From: Nocardioides anomalus
GTDB lineage: Bacteria; Actinomycetota; Actinomycetes; Propionibacteriales; Nocardioidaceae
Reading direction: 5' to 3'
DNA: 64,000 nucleotides
Assembly: GCF_011046535.1 (NCBI RefSeq)
Contig: NZ_CP049257.1
Span: 3,782,001-3,846,000 of the forward strand
The position numbers and the translations under genes were made by a program. The notes under the pieces were generated by a model, which was not told the DNA's origin, made no database searches, and was given only the letters and a program-made list of their open reading frames with translations. Each line of letters opens with the position of its first letter. Positions within the stretch are counted from its first letter, which is position 1. Shown here one piece after another: positions 36,904 through 44,421 of this stretch.

Positions 36904-38271
36904 TCAGACCTCCAGCATCTCGACGGACTGCGTGACGTGCTCGCGGGGGATCAGGCAGGGCCAGATCGCGTAGAGCTCCTTGAGCGGCGGCCGGGTGCCG
37001 ACGCCGGCCACGCCGGCGGGGCCGTTGTTGTAGAGCGGCACGCTCTCGGTGAAGACCTTGCGGGCGTTCTCCGCGTCCGGGCAGCGCGCGGCGTAGCGCA
37101 CCACGATCTCGGTCAGCTCGGGGTCGTCGGGCTCGGCCACGACGCCGGGGAACATCGAGGTCTGCCCGACGTACTCCACGTGGTCCTCGGTGTACTGGAA
37201 GTCGGCGCGCTCGAGGCGGGTGCGCAGGAACTCGAGCCCGCGCTGGGCCTTGGCGTAGGCGTCGGGCCAGGTGTAGGTGAACACGGCCTCGCCGACGAAG
37301 CCCGCGCGGTAGCCCATGTTGACCTTGAGCGTCGCGGGCGCGGGCTTGCCGGTGCCGCCGGTGATGCGGACCCGGTCGTCGCCGAGGTCCTCCAGGTGCA
37401 CCTGGGTGAAGTCGGCGGTGACGTCGGCGGTGAGGTAGTTGCCGGGGTCGAGGATCTCGTAGACGAGCTGCTCGCTGACCGTGCCGACGTCGACGCGACC
37501 GCCCGTGCCGGGGGTCTTGGTCAAGACGGCGGTGCCGTCCTCGGCGACCTCGGCGATCGGGTAGCCGAGCTCCTCCAGCCCGGGCACGCCCTGCCAGTCG
37601 CCGGCGTACAGCCCTCCGGTGGCCTGTCCGCCGCACTCGATGGCGTGGGCGACCACCGTCGCCATGCCGAGCCGGTCCCAGTCGTCACGGGCCCAGCCGA
37701 ACTCGTGGATGAGGGGGCCGAGATAGAGCGCGATGTCGGTGACCCGGCCGCAGACCACGATCTGAGCGCCCTGGCGCAGCGCGTCGACGATGCCCTCGCA
37801 CCCGGTGTAGACGGCCGCGTGGGTGAGCCGCTCGCGGACCTCGGACAGCGGTCGTCCCGTGTCGAGGTTCTCGAACCCCACGCCCGAGGTCATGAGGTCG
37901 TCGATGTCGGCCTCGATGTCGTCGCCGGTGACCACGCCGATGCGCAGCCCGGAGATCCCGAGCTCCTTGGCCATCGTCGCGATCGCCTCGGCGGCCGCGC
38001 GGGGGTTGGCACCGCCCGAGTTGGTGACGACCTTGACGCCTTTCTCGACGATGGCCGGCAGTGCGCCGCGCAGCAGGTCGAGGATGTCGCGGGTGTAGCC
38101 GCGGTCGCTGGCCTTGGCGCGCTGCTTGGCCAGGATCGACATGGTCAGCTCGGCCAGGTGGTCGCAGCACAGGTAGTCGATGTCGCCGCGCTCGACCATC
38201 TCGATGGCCGGCTGGACCCGGTCGCCCCAGAAGGCCATGCCGGCACCGAGCCGGACGGTCCGGCCGCTCAT
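36904..38271 (-). CDS. AtuA family (acyclic terpene utilisation, DUF1446) protein
   Basis: This 455-residue protein starts MSGRTVRLGAGMAFWGDRVQ and contains CCDHLAELTMSILAKQ, VTNSGGANPRAAAEAI, GRVTDIALYLGPLIHEFGW and AIECGGQATGGLYAGDW. All are conserved in DUF1446. The function of the family is unknown, but it is genetically required for acyclic terpene catabolism in pseudomonads. It overlaps the amidohydrolase stop by 4 bp and is followed by its separate C-terminal-domain partner. Confidence 0.9.
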   Translation of the reverse strand: MSGRTVRLGAGMAFWGDRVQPAIEMVERGDIDYLCCDHLAELTMSILAKQRAKASDRGYTRDILDLLRGALPAIVEKGVKVVTNSGGANPRAAAEAIATMAKELGISGLRIGVVTGDDIEADIDDLMTSGVGFENLDTGRPLSEVRERLTHAAVYTGCEGIVDALRQGAQIVVCGRVTDIALYLGPLIHEFGWARDDWDRLGMATVVAHAIECGGQATGGLYAGDWQGVPGLEELGYPIAEVAEDGTAVLTKTPGTGGRVDVGTVSEQLVYEILDPGNYLTADVTADFTQVHLEDLGDDRVRITGGTGKPAPATLKVNMGYRAGFVGEAVFTYTWPDAYAKAQRGLEFLRTRLERADFQYTEDHVEYVGQTSMFPGVVAEPDDPELTEIVVRYAARCPDAENARKVFTESVPLYNNGPAGVAGVGTRPPLKELYAIWPCLIPREHVTQSVEMLEV

Positions 38272-39059
38272 GCGGGCAGCCCGAGGAGACGGGCGAGGTT
38301 GCCACCGAGGACCCCGTCCTCCTCCTCCTGGGTCAGGCCGAGGGCGCGGATGGCCGCGATCTCCCGGGCGGGGTCGGCCATCGGCCAGTCCGAGCCGTAG
38401 ACGACCCGGTCCGCGCCGTGGGTGCGGATGAGGCGGACGACCCTCTCGGGCTCGAGCTCGGCCATGGTGGGCGGCCAGGAGGTCTCGAGGTGGACCGAGC
38501 TGCCGACGACGTGCTCCTCGGCCTCGTCGAGCAGGTGGTAGCCGCCGTAGTGGCAGGCGATTAGCTCCAGGTCCGGGATCGTGTCCGCGATCTTGCGCAG
38601 CAGGTGCGGGCGACCGCGCTCGTTGGCGGCCTCGTCGCCACCGGCGCCGACGTGGCAGACCACCGGCAGGCCCTCCTCGGCCAGGGCCGAGAGGATCTCG
38701 TGGACGCGGGAGTCGGCCAGCGAGACGTCCTGGAACAGCGGGTGCAGCTTGACCCCGACGATGCCGTTGTCCCGCAGGCTCTTGAGGTTCTCCTCGACGG
38801 AGAGCTCGGGGTGCACGGTGCCGAACGGCACGAGCCGGTCGCGCGGCACGGTGCCGATGAACTCGTTGGTCCGCGCCACGACCGAGGCCTTGATGCCGAC
38901 GCCGAGCGCGAGCCCCATGTCGATCCCGGCCGCGTCCATGGTCTCCAGCAGCCCGGAGAGCTTGCCGTTGAACAGCAGCGGCATCCCCGAGGGGCGTTGG
39001 GCCTGCATCGCGTCGGCGATGTGGTCGGGCCACACGTGGAGATGGCAGTCGACGATCAC
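38268..39059 (-). CDS. amidohydrolase family (TIM-barrel) hydrolase/decarboxylase
   Basis: This 263-residue amidohydrolase-2 protein has the metal motif VDCHLHVWPD at its start, VKLHPLFQDVSL, PVVCHVGAGGDE and the C-terminal metal Asp in VVYGSDWPMADP. ACMSD/6-methylsalicylate-decarboxylase-like relatives remove CO2 from unsaturated or ring acids; others open lactones. GTG start. Only 10 bp from the preceding acyl-CoA dehydrogenase gene on the same strand. Confidence 0.88.
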   Translation of the reverse strand: MIVDCHLHVWPDHIADAMQAQRPSGMPLLFNGKLSGLLETMDAAGIDMGLALGVGIKASVVARTNEFIGTVPRDRLVPFGTVHPELSVEENLKSLRDNGIVGVKLHPLFQDVSLADSRVHEILSALAEEGLPVVCHVGAGGDEAANERGRPHLLRKIADTIPDLELIACHYGGYHLLDEAEEHVVGSSVHLETSWPPTMAELEPERVVRLIRTHGADRVVYGSDWPMADPAREIAAIRALGLTQEEEDGVLGGNLARLLGLPA

Positions 39060-39069
39060 CGGGCCGCCC

Positions 39070-40227
39070 TCACTGAGCCAGGTCCTTGACGAGCTTCTTG
39101 GCCAGCGAGTCGAGGATGACCTCGGTCGAGCCCTCGTAGATGCGCATCGGGCGGGCCTCGCGGTAGATCCGCTCCATCTTGCCGCCGCGGACCAGTCCGA
39201 AGCGGCCCATGACCTGCACGCAGCGGTCGACCACGCGGCCGCAGGCCTCAGTGGCGTGCACCTTGGCGATCGAGGACAGGTGCAACCCGGCCAGCGGGTC
39301 GCGGGCGGCGGCGGCCGCGGCGCGGTAGGTGATCGCCCGGGCGGCCTCGATCTCCACCCAGCAGGTCGCGAGGCTGGCCGGTACGCCGCCCAGCTTGGCC
39401 AGCGGCATGCCGAACTGCTCGCGGGTGGTCGCGTGCGCGACCGCCTCGTGCAGGGCCGCCTCGGCCAGGCCGACGGAGGCGCCGGCGACCGACACGCGGA
39501 AGGTCGCCAGGGTGGACAGCATCAGCCGGAACCCCTGGCCCGGCTCGCCGAGGCGGTGGTCGACCGGCACCCGGACGTCCTCGAGGACGACGTCGCCGAG
39601 GACGTGGGGCGCGAGGATCTGGTGCGGGGTGGTGACGGTCACGCCCGGGGCGTCGGCAGGCACGAACACCAGGGAGTAGCCGTCGTCCTCCTTGGCCAGG
39701 ACGGCGAAGAACGAGGCGTCGGGCGCGTTGGTGATGAAGGACTTGTGGCCGTTCACCACCAGCTCGCCGTCGTGCTCCTCGACGGTGGTGGTGATGGCCC
39801 GGAGGTCCGAGCCGACCCCGGGCTCGGTGAGCCCGATCGCGGCGATCGCCTCCAGCGCGGCGACCTGCGGCAGCCACTGCTTGCGGACCGCGTCGGAGCC
39901 CGCGACCGAGACCGCGAAGCTGCCGATGCCCTGCATCGCGAACATCGAGTCGAGGTGGTCGCTGACCGCGGCCAGCTGCTCGCGCACCACCGTGACCGCG
40001 AGGGAGTCGACGGCCTCGAAGCGGCCGCCGTACTCCGCGGCGACGACGACCTCGCACAGACCGGAGGCGGCGAGCCGCTCGCGGACGTCGGGGTCGAAGC
40101 GGTCGGCCTCGTCGGCGCGGTCGGCCACGTCCTCGCAGGACGCGGCGAGCCGGTGCGCCTCGGCCTGCAGGTCGACGTAGCGCTGGGGGAGCTCGAAGAG
40201 ACCCGTCTGCTCGTCAGTCACGCTCAC
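39070..40227 (-). CDS. acyl-CoA dehydrogenase
   Basis: This 385-residue FAD enzyme has AIAAIGLTEPGVGSDLRA (flavin-binding), HKSFITNAPDASFFAVL, and the C-terminal YREARPMRIYEGSTEVILDSLAKKL, which is the classical acyl-CoA dehydrogenase tail. GTG 40227 overlaps the stop of the next acyl-CoA dehydrogenase by 4 bp, so the two dehydrogenases are made together and may act on successive intermediates or as a heteromer like those of steroid degradation. Confidence 0.92.
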   Translation of the reverse strand: MSVTDEQTGLFELPQRYVDLQAEAHRLAASCEDVADRADEADRFDPDVRERLAASGLCEVVVAAEYGGRFEAVDSLAVTVVREQLAAVSDHLDSMFAMQGIGSFAVSVAGSDAVRKQWLPQVAALEAIAAIGLTEPGVGSDLRAITTTVEEHDGELVVNGHKSFITNAPDASFFAVLAKEDDGYSLVFVPADAPGVTVTTPHQILAPHVLGDVVLEDVRVPVDHRLGEPGQGFRLMLSTLATFRVSVAGASVGLAEAALHEAVAHATTREQFGMPLAKLGGVPASLATCWVEIEAARAITYRAAAAAARDPLAGLHLSSIAKVHATEACGRVVDRCVQVMGRFGLVRGGKMERIYREARPMRIYEGSTEVILDSLAKKLVKDLAQ

Positions 40228-41405
40228 TGGGCGATCGCCTCCGGGGGACGCTGGTTGAAGTTCCGGCCGAACAGCTCCGAGGCGATCCTGACACGCTGGA
40301 TCGCGGGCGTTCCGCCGGCGATCGCCCACCCGTGGGCGTCGCGGTGGAGTCGCTCGATGCCGTACTCCTCGGTGTAGCCGTTGCCGCCGTGCATCTGCAT
40401 GGCGAGGTCGGAGACCTCCTTGCCCATCTCGTTGGCGAAGCACTTGGCCACCGAGACCTCGTAGGCGTGGGGCAGGCCGGTGCCGGCGTTGGTCGCGGCG
40501 CGCTGGATGAGCAGGCGCGCGGCCTCGACCTTCATGGCCATGGTCGCCACGACCATCTGCACGTTCTGGAACTCCACCAGTGGGCGGCCGAACTGCTCGC
40601 GCTGCTCGACGTAGCTGCGCGTGCGGTCCAGCGCAGCCTGGCCGATGGCCAGCGACATCGTGGCGTTGCCGAGCCGCTCGATGGAGAAGACGCCGAAGAG
40701 CTTGTGGAAGCCGCCGGCCTCGACCACCACGTTCGAGGCCGGCACGCGCACCCCGTCGAAGTGGATGTCGGCGCTGGGGATGCCCCGGAAGCCCATGAGC
40801 CGCTCGGGGGCACCGAAGCTCACCCCCGGGGTGTCGGCCGGCACGATGACCGCACCGATGCCCTTCGCGCCCGGCTCGTCGCTGAGGCGGCAGTAGACGA
40901 GGTAGTGGTCGGCGTGGCCGCCGTTGGAGATCCAGCGCTTGTTGCCGTCGATGACGATCTCGTCGCCGTCGCGACGTCCACGCGTCTTGAGGTCGGTGGC
41001 GGCCGAGCCGGCGTCCGGCTCGCTGATGCCGATGGCCATCGTGACCTCACCGGTGGCCACCCGCGGGAGGATCGAGTGCTTCTGCTCCTCGGTGCCGAAG
41101 AACTCGATGACGCGACACGGGCCCACGTTGGCCTCGAAGATCTGGAACGCGGCCGGGCGGCACTCCTTGGCCAGCTCCTCCTGGACGATCAGCGCGTCCA
41201 TGAGGGTGCCGCCGTGGCCGCCGTACTGCTCGGGGATCGCGATGCCGAGGAAGCCGAGCTCGGCCAGTCGACGGACCTCTTCGGCGGGCAGGGCGGTCCG
41301 GTCGCGGTCCCAGGCCTCGGCGTAGGGCGCGTAGCACTCGCGGGCCACGTCGGCCGCCACCTCGCGGAGGTGGTGCTGCTCGGGGGACAAGAGAAAGCCC
41401 TGCAC
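40224..41405 (-). CDS. acyl-CoA dehydrogenase
   Basis: This 393-residue FAD enzyme has FLGIAIPEQYGGHGGTLMDA, MAIGISEPDAGSAATDLKT, GNKRWISNGGHADHYLVY and MQMHGGNGYTEEYGIERLHR. It is the intact paralogue of the frameshifted gene at 16652-17819, sharing RLHRDAHGWAIAGGTP. GTG 41405 has GGGGAG 6 nt upstream; the ATG at 41486 would place the operator-like site inside the gene. First gene of an eight-gene minus-strand operon reaching 33220. Confidence 0.93.
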   Translation of the reverse strand: MQGFLLSPEQHHLREVAADVARECYAPYAEAWDRDRTALPAEEVRRLAELGFLGIAIPEQYGGHGGTLMDALIVQEELAKECRPAAFQIFEANVGPCRVIEFFGTEEQKHSILPRVATGEVTMAIGISEPDAGSAATDLKTRGRRDGDEIVIDGNKRWISNGGHADHYLVYCRLSDEPGAKGIGAVIVPADTPGVSFGAPERLMGFRGIPSADIHFDGVRVPASNVVVEAGGFHKLFGVFSIERLGNATMSLAIGQAALDRTRSYVEQREQFGRPLVEFQNVQMVVATMAMKVEAARLLIQRAATNAGTGLPHAYEVSVAKCFANEMGKEVSDLAMQMHGGNGYTEEYGIERLHRDAHGWAIAGGTPAIQRVRIASELFGRNFNQRPPEAIAQ

Positions 41406-41455
41406 GTCGGCTCCCCGTCGTGAGGACGCCGGGTCCGGCGTCGTGAGTGGATGAT

Positions 41456-41471
41456 AACTATGATCATGGTA
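41456..41471. promoter_or_regulatory. shared catabolic operator, acyl-CoA dehydrogenase / SDR divergent promoter
   Basis: AACTATG-AT-CATGGTA matches 10 of 14 informative positions. It lies between the divergent starts at 41405 and 41553 in the AT-rich part of the gap. Confidence 0.4.
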
Positions 41472-41552
41472 CTGATAGATTGCCACCCGTCAAGGCGGCG
41501 GCCACACTGGCCGGCAGGCCGCCCCGCCGCGAGCCCGACCCGAGGAGAGGCC

Positions 41553-42329
41553 ATGACGCAGGACCCGACCCCGCCCCCCGGACCCGGCTTCGACCTGGCC
41601 GGCCGGACCGTGCTGGTCACCGGCGGGAGCCGCGGCCTCGGCCGCGCGATGGCCTACGGCTTCGCCCGCTGCGGGGCCCGTGTCGTGGTGGCCAGCCGCA
41701 ACGGCGAGGCCTGCGAGGAGTTCGCGGCCGAGCTCTCGGAGACCACCGGTGTGCCCGCCCAGGGGCTCGGCGCCCACGTCGGTCACTGGGACGAGCTCGA
41801 TGCGCTCGCCGATGCGGCCTGGTCGGCGTTCGGGTCGGTCGACGTGCTCGTCAACAACGCCGGGATGTCGCCGGTCTACGACCGCGAGGTCGACGTCACC
41901 GAGGCCCTGTTCGACAAGGTCATCGACGTCAACCTCAAGGGCCCGTTCCGGCTCACCGCCCTGCTCGGCACCCGGATGGCCGAGTCCGGCGGCGGCTCGG
42001 TCATCAACATCTCCAGCGCGGGCGCGGTCCACCCCCGCCCCGGCATCCTCCCGTACGCCGCGGCGAAGGCGGGTCTCAACGCCATCACCGTCGGCTTCGC
42101 GCACGCCCTCGGCCCCGACGTGCGCGTCAACGCGATCATGGCGGGCACCTTCCTCACCGACGTCAGCAAGGCCTGGGACGAGGAGGCCTTCGCCCGGCGT
42201 GCACAGACCTTCGCGGCCCAGCGCGGCGGGCAGCCCGACGAGATCGTCGGCGCCGCGCTCTACCTCGCGAGCGACCTCGCGTCGTACACGACGGGCTCGG
42301 TGCTCACCGTCGACGGCGGTCAGCCGTGA
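41553..42329 (+). CDS. short-chain dehydrogenase
   Basis: This 258-residue SDR has VTGGSRGLGRAM, VVASRNGE after beta-2 (NADP-type Ser/Arg), VNNAGM, catalytic YAAAK, and the C-terminal GSVLTVDGGQP. The ATG at 41553 follows GAGGAGAGG. It heads a plus-strand operon with two small AhpD-like genes that overlap by 4 bp each. Confidence 0.91.
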   Translation: MTQDPTPPPGPGFDLAGRTVLVTGGSRGLGRAMAYGFARCGARVVVASRNGEACEEFAAELSETTGVPAQGLGAHVGHWDELDALADAAWSAFGSVDVLVNNAGMSPVYDREVDVTEALFDKVIDVNLKGPFRLTALLGTRMAESGGGSVINISSAGAVHPRPGILPYAAAKAGLNAITVGFAHALGPDVRVNAIMAGTFLTDVSKAWDEEAFARRAQTFAAQRGGQPDEIVGAALYLASDLASYTTGSVLTVDGGQP

Positions 42330-42703
42330 GCGCCCCTCGCGCGGCCCTGGCCCGGCTCGCCCCCGAGCCCACCGCGGCACTGGCCGAGGTCGAGCGCGTG
42401 GCGGCCGCGAGCGTCGACCCCCACGTCCTCGAGCTGGTCCGCGACCGGGTGGCCTCCGTGCTGGGCGGTGTCCCCTCCGACCTCGACGACTGGCGCTCGC
42501 GCACCGACCTCGACGCGGCCGACCGCGCGGTGCTCGACTTCGTCGAGCAGTTCGTCTTCTCGGTCTCCAGCCTCGACGACGCCCAGGTCGCCGCGCTGCT
42601 CGAGCACGCCGACCCGATCCGCGTCCACGAGCTCTGCAACCTGGTCTGGGCCGTCGACCTCGGCACCCGGCTCGACCTGGTCGCCGGGGTGGTGCTGTCG
42701 TGA
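42326..42703 (+). CDS. small AhpD/CMD-like helical protein, no redox cysteines
   Basis: This 125-residue protein starts VSAPRAALARLAPEPTAALAE and contains ADRAVLDFVEQFVFSVSSLD followed by VAALLEHADPIRVHELCNLVWAVDLGTRLDL. The order (helical segment, then LDDAQVAAL...) resembles the C-terminal half of carboxymuconolactone decarboxylase/AhpD-like proteins. The CxxC active site is absent. It overlaps both neighbours by 4 bp. With the next gene it may form a split two-subunit protein. Function unknown. Confidence 0.7.
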   Translation: MSAPRAALARLAPEPTAALAEVERVAAASVDPHVLELVRDRVASVLGGVPSDLDDWRSRTDLDAADRAVLDFVEQFVFSVSSLDDAQVAALLEHADPIRVHELCNLVWAVDLGTRLDLVAGVVLS

Positions 42704-43209
42704 GCAGCCGGATCCCGCTCCCCACCGACCCGTCCGTCCCGAAGTACGGCACCCCCGTCGACTTCGCCGTCGCCGCCTTCGCCGCCGCGGTCGTGCGCCA
42801 GCGCGCGCTCGACCCGACCACCACCGAGCTGGTGCGCCTGCGGTGCGCGCGCGTCCACGACTGCCGGCTGTGCCAGTCGGTGCGCAACGTGGAGGCCGGC
42901 GAGGTCGACGAGTCCCTCGCGACCCAGGTCGACCACCACGAGACGAGCGTCCTCAGCGAGCGGCACCGGGTCGCGCTGCGCCTGACCGACGCGATGATCC
43001 TCGACCCGTCGGCGGCCGACGAGGCGCTGCGCGCCGACGCCCGCCGCCTCTTCACCGAGACCGAGATCGCCGAGCTGCTCCTCGACGTCGTGAAGTGGAG
43101 CCAGCAGAAGGCCTCGGTCGCACTGCGCATCGAGGTCGCGCCGCGCGAGGGTCTGAGCGAGCTCTCCTTCGACGCCGACGGACAGGCGCGGGTGGGCGGC
43201 GCGCTGTAG
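42700..43209 (+). CDS. carboxymuconolactone decarboxylase/AhpD-like protein
   Basis: This 169-residue AhpD-fold protein has the redox CxxC in CARVHDCRLCQSVRN, preceded by TTELVRLR, as in peroxidase-related CMD proteins. The C-terminal helix LLLDVVKWSQQKASVAL is family-typical. GTG 42700 overlaps the previous stop. It lies in the SDR operon; a role in peroxide or radical handling, or in isomerisation of a pathway intermediate, is possible. It converges with the CoA-transferase gene. Confidence 0.82.
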   Translation: MSSRIPLPTDPSVPKYGTPVDFAVAAFAAAVVRQRALDPTTTELVRLRCARVHDCRLCQSVRNVEAGEVDESLATQVDHHETSVLSERHRVALRLTDAMILDPSAADEALRADARRLFTETEIAELLLDVVKWSQQKASVALRIEVAPREGLSELSFDADGQARVGGAL

Positions 43210-43212
43210 ATG

Positions 43213-44421
43213 TCAGCCGCGGCCGGCGACGCCCGCGGCCACGAGCTCGTCGCGCTCGGCCTGGCCCAGGCCCAGCCACTGCTCGAGGACCTCGTCGGTG
43301 TGCTCGCCGATGCTCGGGATCCCGTCGTACGTCGGCCCGTGGTAGTCGTGCAGGTGCACGACCGGGCCCGGCATGAGGACGCGACCGAGCGCCTCGCTGC
43401 CCTGGAGCTCGACCAGGGTGCGCTCCAGGTAGTGCTCGTCCTGGACGATGTCGCTGGCGTCGTTGACCTGGGAGCAGACGACCTCGTGCTCGTCGAGGAT
43501 CTTGAGGATCTCGTCGCGGGGGCGCTCGGCGACCCAGGCGGTCACCTTCTCCTGGAGCTCGTCGTTGTGCTGCATGCGGACGGCGTTGGTCGCGTAGCGC
43601 GGGTCCTCGATGAGCTCGGGCTGACCCATGGCCGCGAAGAGCCGCTTGGCGATCCGCTGGTTCGACGCGGCGATGGACAGCCACTTGCCGTCGGCGGCCT
43701 GGTAGACCCCGCGCGGCGAGGCCGAGCCCGTGCCGTTGCCGACCCGACCCTGGACGAAGCCGGTGCCGGTGTAGTTCATGATCATGTCGCCCACGATGAA
43801 CATGAGCGGCTCGTAGAGCGCCACGTCGACCTGGTCCCCGCGGCCGTCGCGCTCGCGGCGGTACAGCGCCATCGCGGTGCCCATCGCGGCCGCGATGCCG
43901 GAGATCGAGTCGGCGAAGCCGAACGGCGGCGACGTCGGCGGGGTCTCGGGCCAGCCGTTGATGTAGGCGAAGCCGCTGCCGGTCTCGGCGACCGTGCCGA
44001 ACCCGGGCTTGGCCTTGTTGGGCCCGAACTGGCCGAAGCCGGAGACGCTGGTGACCACGATGCGCGGGTTGATCTCCGAGAGCGCCTGGTAGCCGATCCC
44101 CCAGGCGTCGACCCGCCCGGGCCGGAAGTTCTCGATGACCACGTCGACCTCGGTGGCCAGCCGGCGGATCAGGTCGTGGGCCTGCTCGGTGCGCAGGTCG
44201 AGGGCCAGCGAGCGCTTGCCGGAGTTGAGCCGGCCGAAGCCGAAGGACTGGCCGTTCTTCATCGGCGTCCACTGGCGGGCGTAGTCACCGGTCGCCGGGT
44301 CCTCGACCTTGACCACGTCCGCACCGAAGTCACGCAGCATCCGCCCGCACGTCGGCGCGGCGTACATCGACCCGAGCTCGAGGACCTTGACCCCCGCGAG
44401 CGGCCCCTGGGACTGCGCCAT
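43213..44421 (-). CDS. CaiB/BaiF-type (family III) CoA-transferase
   Basis: This 402-residue enzyme moves CoA between carboxylic acids. Motifs: KVLELGSMYAAPTCGRMLRDFGADVVKVE at the N-terminus, VVIENFRPGRVDAWG, and the loop FGFADSISGIAAAMGTA with the catalytic Asp. It is 1 bp overlapped with the aldehyde dehydrogenase (TGATG) and is last in the operon LLM - CoA ligase - ALDH - CoA-transferase. It may activate the acid made by the aldehyde dehydrogenase. Confidence 0.92.
   Translation of the reverse strand: MAQSQGPLAGVKVLELGSMYAAPTCGRMLRDFGADVVKVEDPATGDYARQWTPMKNGQSFGFGRLNSGKRSLALDLRTEQAHDLIRRLATEVDVVIENFRPGRVDAWGIGYQALSEINPRIVVTSVSGFGQFGPNKAKPGFGTVAETGSGFAYINGWPETPPTSPPFGFADSISGIAAAMGTAMALYRRERDGRGDQVDVALYEPLMFIVGDMIMNYTGTGFVQGRVGNGTGSASPRGVYQAADGKWLSIAASNQRIAKRLFAAMGQPELIEDPRYATNAVRMQHNDELQEKVTAWVAERPRDEILKILDEHEVVCSQVNDASDIVQDEHYLERTLVELQGSEALGRVLMPGPVVHLHDYHGPTYDGIPSIGEHTDEVLEQWLGLGQAERDELVAAGVAGRG

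Noticed and set aside
26823..41405. Canonical Atu (citronellol/geraniol) pathway
   Set aside because: AtuA-type genes are present, but the geranyl-CoA carboxylase subunits and the isohexenylglutaconyl-CoA hydratase context are not.
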